DNA of 64,000 nt from Marchantia polymorpha subsp. ruderalis (taxonomy: Eukaryota; Streptophyta; Marchantiopsida; Marchantiales; Marchantiaceae). Under the pieces are notes generated by a model. The model was not told where the DNA came from, did not search any database, and saw only the letters and a program-made list of their open reading frames with translations. Location of the stretch: positions 12,856,501-12,920,500 of the forward strand of contig AP031356.1 of the NCBI GenBank assembly GCA_037833965.1, written 5' to 3'. A program made the position numbers and the translations under genes. Within the stretch, counting starts at the first letter, position 1; each line of letters begins with the position of its first letter. Below, piece after piece: positions 10,600 through 22,600 of this stretch.

Positions 10600-13500
10600 C
10601 CCAGCGAATGCCCCCACCTCTGCAAGGCAACCAAAATTCTTTTAACTGTGGCCGAATTTTAATTTACTCTCTCCGTAGCCAAAGACCTACCGCATAGCAC
10701 GCTGAACTGTTAAACCACCAATAATTGATGCTGCATTCTTTTCTATCGCCGTCACTAATATCTGAATTTAGCCGGAGTTACTGTCAAGCAAAGACAATAG
10801 CTGACAATTAATGCTTTCAGCAGGGCCAATGGATGCAGCTAAACAGTCCGGAGACTTCTACAGAGTACAGCGGCCAGGGATTCAGAGAGAGAGTGCAGGG
10901 GCACAGTGGGAGCCGCCGCTACAGCACGAGGTTGCATCGGACGATGGACATGGGGGCCAGTCTCGATGAGGATTTATAGGAAGTAGCTCTTGCCATCGCC
11001 CGGGCCCCATGATGATGATGGACTCATGGAGTATCGTCGGAAATGACGTGACTCACTCAGAACCATGCGCTCGTTTGTCTCGCTCCATGTGTCTCATGTC
11101 ATCAGTGCGACTGTCAGAGCCGAGGAGGTCCCCATTTAATGGATTCGATCACTATATTCTGTATTCGGCCCTCGCAACTGCCTGCCTGCCTAGGCACCGC
11201 AGGCCTTGCATACAACAGGCCAACAATTCGTAAGGAGCTCTGTATAACCAGCTCCTTGCAGTCTGAGGGGATGCTGATTACATTGCCGTTTCCCTGAAAC
11301 TGCGTTCATCGTTGAACTCTGACAAAAAATGGACAAAGATTTGAGGTCCCCCATCTTCTGTTGCCAGCTGCCATTCCCGACGAGGACTAGCCATATCATA
11401 TCTGAGTACCAATCACTGCAACAAGCTGACCTTGATCTCGAATGAAGGCATCAAACTGAGACACTAGTTGATTAATGACATTCGCGAATTTGACCACGTT
11501 TGGATTCCTGGTGGTAGGCCCAGCGGGTCCTCGAAGAATCCACTGGACGTTAACCATCGTCCGTTCCGCCTATCCGCATGTCGTGGTCCGAGAAGACGGG
11601 CTGACGTCCAACCCAAGGACTCGATAACTGTGGCACAGCACAGATTCATGATCCACTGCATTCATGGATGCTAATCCAACTGGCCGCCCCGTGAAGCACA
11701 TGAACGCGGTTTGAACGTTAGTTTGTCGAGACTAGCAGTGAGTTCTCTCGGGTTCAGCAGTGCTTGCCCTTGCCCTTGCCCTTGCCCAATGCAGAGACCA
11801 GCGCTTTAGCTGCCGCCAACCTTCAACCCCGTTGAGAGGTCGATCAATAAGAGCGCGCTATGAGATGAACCGCGTCATCTCGTCTGCGAGCAATCGAACG
11901 CGGTTGGCTTTGTCGATCCATGCGAAGATGATCGAGCGACTCAGACCGTCCTGCAAATATCGAGATGATGTGATAAGCTGATGACGACGTGGACCCATGG
12001 CCAGGTTGATTAACAACGCCTTTCATGCAAGGCCTACTGTGGTGAGCCGTAGCGTGGTGTGGTGATGACGTCTTGACCCATTTTAATACAGAGATATCCA
12101 CACAGTTTCGTGGTGTGCCGTAGTTTAGAGTTTAGTGTGATGATGACACTGGATTCATTATTTAACAGGAAGTTCATAGATGGTGGGGGACAAAAAAATA
12201 TATTCTCCTTCTCTCTTGCTCGAATTCAGCCTAGAAGCTTCCAGTGAGTAGTTGGGTTCTCAATCAGGTCGGTGGGTTGCTTGGCTATGGTGTGAGTTTG
12301 TATAGCAGCTTTATGTTGCTCGTTATTTAGCACTTGAGCTTTTGACAGCATAGACGTAAAAACACTTTTGTAGACAGTGATTTTTTTTCATTTATATGCA
12401 GACGTTCAGTGGTCGTACCTTTCATTGCTGACATGGTTGAATACTGCACGGCATGGAGTTCCTCTTAAGTTCTAAGAAGTAGAACGAACGGAGTTAAGTT
12501 CAGGTTTGTTTTTGCTGTGCTGGTGTCAGATGGTATTTTATATACATTTTTATAGGTTGTTTTACCATTATATTTCTTGTAACAGCAAGGAAGAAAGTGC
12601 GATCGCCGTCATCTGGGTTGAGATTTCACACGAATTTTTGGTCGTCTTTTTTGTATGGCTGATTTGGAGTAAGGATCAGATTAAGCCTTTGATAAGAGGT
12701 TGTTGGGTTGGCATGTTTTGAGACAATGTTTTATAACTGTGTTGTAGACCTCACTGGTATGACAATGAAAATATATCATACATCACATGAACATGTTTTC
12801 TATTTAGATCAAACTAATCAAGAAGCAAATGTTTGATGACTCATTTTCTGACAGTATACTTTTTTTTCAATGTATAACACTAGCTAGTGATTTTAATAGA
12901 GCAAAATTACTGTTAGAAAATGGTTCCACAATCAAATCACTTTATTTGAAGATATCGTTCTTGCCTTCAATGGTGTGTATATCTTGCCTAAGCACCCATA
13001 CCTTCGTATAATATCACAGAAGTAAAGATGTAAACTGTCTAAGTATCCTAACTTGAACGATTTCATCAATCGATGTGATACATACCTTTAATGCTTCATA
13101 TGAGTAGGAATATGTTAGAGTAACCAAACACTGAATTGTGATCGTACAAGATGAAACTTCAGAGTTGAAAAATAAAAATTTGTCAAATATGATCAATAGG
13201 GAAAAAAAAAACTTATCGTTTTTCAAAGTAGTGTTTAGTCTTTAATATTTCATGGGAAATGGAGATACTCATCCAACAAATTTAGTGTCAAGTATAAGTT
13301 GAAAATATAGATAGGTGACATATTTTGTGGGCTTTCATGTTGGACAATAATTGAAAGAGATATAAATCATACAAAATTTGAAGAAAATTACTCACTTTTT
13401 TTTGCATCCATGTTAAATACTGTTTTCAGTGTTTTCAATATTCACCTACAAGATGAAGGAAAAATGCTCATGATTTTCAAAATACCTCTTGTACGCTATT

Positions 13501-13990
13501 TCACAATCATTTAATGTAGTGATTACAACTTAACGTGTATAAAGCTGCAAGTATGGTGATATCCTTGTGTACAAATTGTTCACATGTTACAAGTGAGAAC
13601 AATGCTACATATCCACAATGTAAGTTATGAAACTGATTTTCCAGTATCAAATGTTTATTGTGTTTAATGTTCTTATGCATCACCAGAAACCAATTAGCAT
13701 ATAGCATTTGACAAATTTGATGTCTAATTTGATACTCAATCTTCACTTCCGAAACTGATACAACCGGTCAAAATAAACTGTATAAAATCACTTAATAAGT
13801 CATACGTATAAATCAAATATCACATGTGCATATATGTCTATTTAATGATTATGAACTGGATGTTATATTAAAAAAATGAAAAAATGTTATGGCCATAAAA
13901 TTATATTTGTAAATCTTGTTGAATTTATTCTTCCTGAGTGTTTTTTGGAAATGGAGGGTAAATTTTTGAATAAAACTTATGGTTAATTAA
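10600..13990. other. intergenic, promoter side of GH17 gene then AT-rich DNA
   Basis: No gene recognised. The first 1.5 kb has mixed composition; base composition turns strongly AT-rich from about 12.4 kb. A (TTGCCC)4 repeat is listed separately. A partial duplication of a GTGGTGTG-containing phrase is visible at about 12040-12120. Confidence 0.5.
11764..11787. repeat. (TTGCCC)4 minisatellite
   Basis: Four exact copies of a six-base unit in tandem, in intergenic DNA between the GH17 promoter and the AT-rich block. Confidence 0.85.
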
Positions 13991-14649
13991 GGGGATTGTT
14001 AAGTTCATCCCTCAAGTTATTTAATTAACCCCGTCACAGCAGTTATCATAGCAACAAGACATGTCAGATTTTAATTATTCTTCTTGTCACGTCGATGATT
14101 GATGTTGGACTCTCTTTCTCAATGTTCGCCCTTGAGCACAAATGGCTTTCAGCAGTGATACTTCATATGCATATGGAGAAAACATCTGAATTTTTAGCTG
14201 CTGCTTTTATTGAGCTCAACCAAATGGTCATATCTCAAGCTCTTTCTCTTCTGCTTCCCACTAGAAAGATTAAATACTTTAAATTCATCGCCTACTTCGT
14301 TTAAAAAGGTCTTTCAAAAATTCTTCTGGCGCTTTTAGCTTCTGATTCTTATATGGACATCCTTGCTAGCAAAGTACTATCTGCTTATGGTGCCAACAAA
14401 ATCGTTTGTGTATGTTAATGCTTTGTTCCCATGGCGATTCCAGATAACAACTGCACGCACTAAAGGAAAACCCGCAAGATGCTCACCAAGTCTAGTAGTG
14501 CTAGTTCTGAGATAGCCGAATCTGCATTGGACGTATGAAAAATGATACCTTGCAACGCATCAACTTTTAAATTGAACAGCCTTGTTGCCATGAAAATTGG
14601 GGTGACGGGATGAATTGAACAGCTCGGAATGAATTTAACAATCTCTTAT
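13991..14649. mobile_element. non-autonomous TIR element, about 660 bp
   Basis: The two ends are long imperfect inverted repeats of about 80 bp. Left end: about 13991-14073, with GATTGTTAAGTTCATCCC, CCCGTCAC and CATAGCAACAAG. Right end, read in reverse complement: about 14649-14563, with GATTGTTAAATTCATTCC, CCCGTCAC and CATGGCAACAAG. The order and spacing of these blocks agree at both ends. The interior has a 69-codon frame (14095-14304) with no recognised domain and no transposase. It could be a MITE or a gene-fragment carrier of a cut-and-paste family; G-rich tips next to TAA would suit PIF/Harbinger, but target-site copies are not clean. Divergence between the arms suggests an old insertion. 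Confidence 0.6.
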
Positions 14650-17600
14650 ATAAATATAAATTAGATTTTACCAGATTATTATCATGCTATTTTGTGAAAA
14701 TTTAAAATATACCTATAGTTCAGATTTTTATCATTTGTAAAACATACTTTCTTATTCTACACTCTTGTCTATTGGAATTTTTTTCATTCGTTTTATTTTT
14801 TCATTTTTAATTAAAAAACAAAATCTTAAATGCAAATTACGTTAGAAAATTCATCACAAACATTTTTTTTATTTTTTTAAATTTTGGCCATTTTTAGCAT
14901 GTTATTATACTAAATTATATTTACGTTAAAATCACTATACTAACATTTTTATTAATATGTTCACTTGTATGAAATCATTATTTTGATAAAAGAAATCTTT
15001 AAAATCAGAAGTGTTATCCTAACATCTATGATCAAAGGATTTAAGAATTATTAAAATATTCTTTATTATATAAAAATCAATGCAAGAATTAAAATTTGAT
15101 TTTATGTAAATTTAAAATATGACGTTTAGTTTTTAATCAAACCAATAATTTCCAAAATTATGAATAAATGAAATTTAATTTTTAGATACAATCTCGTTAA
15201 CAATTTCGTAAAAGTGTCAATAATTTCCATGAAAAGTCTTTAATGCGTAACAAAAATACGTTAAAGACCTTTTAGCGTTCATTTCATGTGAAATTGAAAA
15301 TTGTGTATGCAGATCCAAAAACTCACACAATATTGATCAATACAGTGCTGATATGTTTAATATTAGCATTGCATCATTTTGAAGTTTATTGACAGTACTA
15401 TGATGTGTTAAATGATATATATTATTGATTAGTGTTAATGTGAACAGCATTTAAACTCTATTTAAAACATTAAACTTTATAAAATAAAATTAAGATAAAA
15501 TAAAATAATAAAATAAAATTATAATTTAGAAATAGTTTTAATTATTTTTTTCAAATATATGTAGGAAATTTTAAACACACAAAATTCGAAAGTAAATTTT
15601 CTAAAGTTGAATAAATCAAAGCAATGACATGTAAATAATTATTGTATTTTTAAAAATAATTTTTTATAATATTAATTTTTTCATGAAATAGAACTCATTT
15701 TATAGAGTTATTGCGTATGGCTCATTTTTTACATTTTAATCCCTACTTATATAAAAGAACAAAAAAAGAAAAAAATTCTTTAAATCTAAGTTAAAATTTA
15801 AAAATTTAAATTAATTTAATTCTTTATTTATGATTGAATAATTAAATTTTATTAATTTTATTTCTATTTTTTAAATAAAAAATAATATTACTCTAAAAAT
15901 TTAGATTCCTAATTTTTATTGTATGTAAAATTTCGATTTTAAATAAATAGATTGATAACTAAAAATGCATATTTTATGTTGATTATTGACATACAAATTA
16001 TACCCGCATGGATACTTTGCAAAAATAGTTTTTTTCCTACAACTACGTCTACAACAACACACAAATATTTTTCGGAAAATTTTTAAATATATTTCTTTTA
16101 CAGTTATGATTGGATCTTTTGTTTTATGAGATGAAAATTAGTAATATTTTTGAAGCATACAGACAAATTTTGATGGAAAATTTTTAAATTTTTTATTCAC
16201 AAGAGCTACAACTAAAAAATGTTTTAAGAATTTGTGACATGAAAATCCAATTTTTTAGAGAAACACTCAAAATTTTTATCATAAATTTTTAAGTTTGTGT
16301 TATTGACAACTTTGACTAGATACTGTTTTTTAGATTGATGAGATACAAATCAACACTATCGGTCTTTCCGTACCATTGGTATATATGTACAGAATTTGGC
16401 CGTCAGATAGTTAAGAAGAGGAGAGTATTTTCTTTACGGCATTTAACAAATTCCTATATTTTTGACGTTTTTATTTAATTCATGAAAACCCCTCATGATT
16501 GAAGAGAGTGATTGGTACATGGAAGGATGTGACTTCGATTGATTTTTCCTTGCAGATATAACATCGTGATAAGAGACACTTAACTAGAAGAAGTGTGAGC
16601 TGAATCTTATGAAGAAGCTCATGAACCACAATTTGTGAAAAATAAATGGATTGATAACATATGATCCGAAGGAGATATGACAACTCCATGAAGACCAACA
16701 AAAACTAGAAGATTGCCTTTGAAGTTATTGGCTGAGGAGTACGTATATTGTTCAGGATCTGGTGGACCCTTGTTCTTTCCAACTGCTCTCAAGTATAGTT
16801 TTATTAAATATTGATGCAAAGCTCAGCCCCTTATTTTATATGCTTTCTCTATTCATAAACATATACGTACTCAGTCTACGGTGAATTTATTGATGCCATC
16901 AAATGTGTGAATATAATTAATGTCCTTCCTTTACGGAACAGTGTACGAAAAGTGAGAGCCTGGCTGTTATACACTGAAGTATTGATGCTGAACGTTACTG
17001 ACTTTTAATATGTTTGTACATTTGTTTTGCTCTTGTTTTTTATATCTTTCCTCTTCGTGTAGTCTCGTTCGTCTTCGATGTATATAGATGTATATCCATC
17101 CTACTTCGCTTGGCATCTATGTACTTGTTAATCATGTCGTTTTATTTTTGTTCGGAGATTTTATTTACCATGATAACTCAATGAAATATTCATTTTTCAG
17201 ATCCAACGTCTAGATAAGAGATACGAAAGGAGGGAAGTTTACAATAGAGTAAATTGTACAAAACACATACATCAAAGGTTAACACTAAAAAATTATATGA
17301 TCACAAAATGTATCTGTTTGCTGAACTTACCCGATATCAGACATAAGAGTAGATTCATTAGAAATAAACCAGGGTCAATGCACATGCTTGTGAAGCTGAT
17401 TTTTTTAGTACTGCATTATTTTTTCCAATTCAGAATATACTTTAACTTATGTTAAGCTTGAAATTTTGATCTTGAATGTAAACATCTTAATAAACAGCAC
17501 AGTCAGCTTCTAGCTTCTTACTTAAAATGGGGATGGTCCACGGTTTATGCATCTAGGGGCTTTTTGCACAATATTAATTTAAGCACTTTGATAAATGTAC

Positions 17601-18890
17601 AGTTATCTTGGTTTTAGACTTAGCACATCTTGGTGTTCTCTAATTTTTAAGTATTCCTTTACACTTCTGGTACTAATATTAAATATGAGAAATTTAATAC
17701 CACTATCAAAAAATAAAATAAGAATCTATTTACTATTTTTCTACATTATGATTAATTTATAGAAAAAAGTTATTTTTTTAATTAATATCTGGCCGGAAAT
17801 CTAAACCTCAAGGGTAGTTTGATATTAGCTGATTATTGGATTTAATCTACAACTCAAAATTATAAGATCAGGAAACTATCCTATGAATTTTTTAAAGTGG
17901 AATAATTATGACTGCAATTGAAACTTTGAATGTTGTTTTGTGACTATTTTACATTCTTCAATGCGTTTCAACTTTTGAGTCCAAAAGCAATGGAGACCAA
18001 AATGTATATATAATGACATTAAATACAAGTTGGATGTAACACCAATGAAGATAATGAGAATTATTCCAAATGATACATATATATAAATATATGCGATAAC
18101 CAACTTTTCAGTCATATGTGAGAATCAGAAGTTTGATAGATTCAAGACCACGATCTACATACTCACTCACTTGATGTTTACAACTGGTAATATTGTAGCA
18201 GATCATTTTTAATCAAATAATCCAACTGAAGTAGCAATATACTATATACATCAATAATGTCTGTTTAGCAGGCAATTGGTGAAAAAGAAATCCTGTTGAA
18301 TCCATTATAATGCTTGCCATGAACATACTTAAGAAAATGTAGAATAGTTCCAACAACAATCAACATAAAGTAATATCAGTTTATTGCGAAAAAAAAATTA
18401 TGTTTCTTCTTCCATTTTTAAACCCTCATATTTTGACCCAAAAAATGATATATTTAATCGAACATTCACATTAAAATTTTGAATAATTTTTGTTTTATTT
18501 GATCAAGAATATATTATATAGCTTATAAGTATTAGCATTTATCTTTGATTAAATTTGTCAACTGACGAATTGAATCCCATTACAATTATTTGATAGTTAT
18601 TTCTTTTTATGGAATCACATTAAAAATTTAGTAGATTATAAATTTTTTTCAAGGTAGCTGTCTGAATATATTCAAATATATATAATTCGAATATATATTA
18701 CTTCCATAGGATGCAATAAGTGTTGTATAAGGAGTATTGGAGAAAAAATTTAAGAAAAGTAGAAGCTATAATATACTAAAACGTTAAATCTTCATACAAA
18801 AAATCTCTAGAATCTCTTCTCAATATTGAGTGCTCATTTAGAAACTAGGAAGATATTACGTCTATCTTAGTTTTCCAGCATATTATTGTC
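14650..18890. other. very AT-rich intergenic block
   Basis: Long runs of A and T, including A/T-only low-complexity at about 15480-15540 and 15770-15900. Apart from short chance frames (for example the minus-strand frames around 16480-16819 and 17906-18115) no domain, RNA gene or inverted-repeat element was recognised. Confidence 0.5.
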
Positions 18891-18952
18891 GTGGAAAGCA
18901 TAGAACCGCTGTCAAGACATAGTTCAATGTGCGAGTTAACCCGTTTGCGTCA

Positions 18953-18984
18953 TGCCGGGAGACAAAAATGCCGGGAGACAAAAA
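18953..18984. repeat. 16-bp perfect tandem duplication
   Basis: TGCCGGGAGACAAAAA is present twice, head to tail, about 710 bp upstream of the ATRIP-like start codon. Exact identity points to a recent event. Confidence 0.85.
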
Positions 18985-19693
18985 TCAGTCTAATGATTGG
19001 AGGTCGTGAGAGTAGACAATGTTTGAACTCTCTTCTTCAAGAACTTCGTGCCATCATCCAAAACTTGCCTCGCAGTGACGACGAATGTGGGAAGATTGAC
19101 GACGGAGATGAGGGCATTCGACCTTAGAAACAAGAGTTGAGTGCTGAAGCGGGTGCAGGGGTTTAGGGTTTTTTCGACTCTCGGGCATGACGCCAAATTG
19201 GCAGAGTTTTCCCTGTGGCGGACATACGAAAACATTGGCGGTAGAGGTCGAAACTGAAGCAAAATGTTAATTGTCACCCGGTTGGTTTCGAGGACGCCGT
19301 GCTTTGCAGGCTCGAATATGAACGGAGTAAAGAGGAACATAATTGTGGGGAACGAGCACAGGGCAACAGCGTAGGGTTCAAATTTCGTGACTCAAGGAAG
19401 AAAGAACAAGTCCACGTTGGCTATGGAGGATAATATATGTGTTCTCCTATCTCTTAATCGCTCCGATCAAGTTCGAGAAATCATGCACAGGCGAGGTGGG
19501 CATTGGGGCAAGGTGGCAGTGATAGTTTTCGTTAGTTCTGAAGATATGACGCATGGAAGCTGGACTTGAATTACTTTTAGAGGTTTGGACCTTGGTTGAT
19601 TCGGCAGTGTGGGATCTTTCAGGAAATGATTGACGTTTATGGTCTGGGAAGCTGGCAATGAACTGACAGGCAGGCAGATCAATTCAGGTAGAG
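18985..19693. other. upstream region of ATRIP-like gene
   Basis: Non-coding by appearance; it should contain the promoter and 5' UTR of the ATRIP-like gene. The short frames at 18891-19127 and 19387-19569 show no recognisable domain and may be untranslated leader. No TATA box stands out. Confidence 0.4.
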
Positions 19694-22600
19694 ATGTCAG
19701 GGGAGGACGATGATGATGAAATATGGAATTCTGATAATTTTATTGCTACGATCGAAGTATTTCTTCAAAAGGCTGAGCAGGAGAGTGCTGTCAAGCATGG
19801 AACTCAGTCTGTGGTTCCTTCTGCTTCCTCTAGTATCCCTGCAACGTCAGTTTCCACTTACAGTAATGGGCCCTTCTCCAAGTTTGGCCCGAGCTCAGCA
19901 GACTCAAAGTTACCGTATGGATCGTCTGTATTTCGTGGGGGGGTTTCAGGACGAATGGGGGATTTTCCGGCAATTGGCCCTGAACACAGGGTAGACGAAA
20001 GTGCGGGTCGCCCACTCATGCTTCAACCATTAAATTACCGTAACCCTTGGGCATCTTCAGATGTCAAAGCTGTCCATACCAGTCAGCAATCCAAGGGATT
20101 GGTTGAAATTCATACTGATAATCTTCAGTTAGCTATGGTAGAGAATGAAAGCCAAGCACTCATGGACATGTTGGTTGAGAAGGATGGAGCTATATCCTTA
20201 CTTCGCACTCGTCTCAGAGAGGTAAGTTTTCCAGGTCTTTGTACGATTACACTGCTGTCAGAGTCATGTGTGAATTGGAAGGTTTCTTATCTTCTTGATC
20301 GGATTCCCGAATTCAACAGACGCCGAAGATCTTCAATTCTTTACCTGCGTAACTCCTCACTCTTATCTCAGGCAGAACAACAAGTTGACGAACTGAGGAG
20401 GAAGGGCACCTCACATACTGCTCTTCAGCCAGCTATATCCCAACAGGTTTAGCACTCACACGTCTTTTGTCTTGCAAAATGATGAGTTCTTAATGCCTTC
20501 TTCTTGGGTTGTTTGTCTTCTGCAATCAGTCTGTTGCTGAGTACTTTGGAGCAGTCACTACATGATTTGTTTGTGAAAGTTTTGTAAATTAACTCACCCA
20601 GTGTTTGACTCGAGTTAGAAGGTGACGGAGTAATTGTGTGTATATGAATTTGCTCACTTTTCCAGCGGAACCCTGGTCTGCCTTTTGTGTTGTGTAGCGG
20701 GAGCTGGAGCGTCTATCTTCTCAACTTTTGTTTAAGGTACCCCTGTAGTCTAAACCCTTTGCTTTAAATTTGGTGGACTCCATGAAACTTTGTTCTTTTG
20801 CAGTTTTAATGTACAGAAAACAAAAAGTTTTTCCTTTCGACTTTTCTTGCTCTTTATCGGGTGATGGCTATTGTTGCCGCTGGAACCCTGTTCAGGTTTG
20901 TATCCACTTTATCTCAGTTATTTTCGATTTTTTCACATGTGTCATATGGCTTTTGAGCATCAGCCTTAGGCCGTGAGCTTATTCAGTCGAGTGCATCGAT
21001 AACAGCTCCTTCAGAATAGGGCTCTTGAAGGAACTTAACCATGTGAAGAGAAATGATCGCAGCCATAAGTTATTATTATCATACAGGCTGTGTATATTGA
21101 TCAGATGCATTTAAGTTTGGACCTTTGAATAAGCCCGCATGTCAAGAAAGGGAACACAGTAAAAGGTGATCTCATGTTTTAATGGCCATGATTATGGTTT
21201 CCCGGCTTTGTAACTGGGTGTCCTAGGGCGTAACGGCATACAAAGCAAAACTAAGGGCAGATCCTTAAAGTATCTGTTAAACCTGACCCAATCATGACCA
21301 GATTCTTACCTGTTAAATTATTGACTCGGCAGGAGCACGAGATGAGCGAACTTCAGAGGCTGCGCCTTGAGGAGGAAAAAAAACTTAAAGACGCCCTAGG
21401 AGAAGCTACTGTTTTAAGACGAGAGCTTGAGCATTTGAAGCAATCGAGGTAATCCTTGGTCCAACTTGTAAGCTCGGAGTTAGGAAATCCTCATTTAGTA
21501 TATGTGGAGTTGACTTGTGTCCACTATTTGTCGTTTCTATGTGTTGTAAGGAGGTTTTGATTCTATAACAATCTGAGTCTCAGACACGACCTGTGATAGA
21601 ACACAAGTTTCTACATAATCGTCTCTTATTGTAAATCTGATATTTACCATCAGATACATTCATCTCGAAGTTTTTTTGCTTCTCCTGGATTCTGCAACTC
21701 ATACTTGGAGTTATTCATCTTCACGATTTCATGTGAACTTTAAGAAAATCGGACACTTTCTTCTACCATCTCACTGATCATAACCTGTTCTCAGACTAAC
21801 AGGTACGGATGGACCGAAGCGGTCTCGAGATGAAGGATCAAGTCCACTTGACCTCAATGTTGAAAGACATGCCACTATTACATCTCGACCCCATGGAAGC
21901 GTTGAGAAGAATATTCGACCTTCGGAGCAACAACTTGACCCTTGGACGTCTCCTTGGGTGCCAGAGAGGACCGTCAATATCGCTCAGCGAAAGGCATCTC
22001 ACGGAGGGCATGAAAAGAATGTGGCGGGGTTGAGTAATAGGCATCCTGTTGGAGATTTATCACCTGCCGTTGCAACCCTGAAGAGGAGGACAGCAGAGAA
22101 TGGTGAGTGAAGTAAAAGTTTTTTTTTTTCACTTTTCTTATGTGCTACTTTTTCATTGGGTGTTGTGCTTCTAAATACTCAATTTTGCCCTATCCAAGTT
22201 ATCTGAGAAATTCTTGATTCCCTTTCGCAGGTTGTGTATCCTCCAGCAAGAGTGAGACTAATGATTGTAAAGAGCCTAAGGTATAATATTCGATGTATAT
22301 CGAACGAATTATCTAATGTTTTCCCCTCATATATTTAGTGTTATCTGTAAGTCTTTGCCAAACGAAAGCTCTTCAAATCGGCATATATCATCAATCAATG
22401 TTTGTGCAGGCAATTGAAGCCCCAGGACAATCGAGAGAACCAGAAGCGGCCTTGAGCGAGCTTTCTTACTCTTTGCAGCAAATCTGGGGTTTCAAAGGTG
22501 CTAAGAACGATGGGAAGGATCTTGTTGGAAAGATATATGCAGCTTGTGCTCATGATCTGTACACATTGCTATCTAATGGAGATGATAACAAAGCAGTGGA

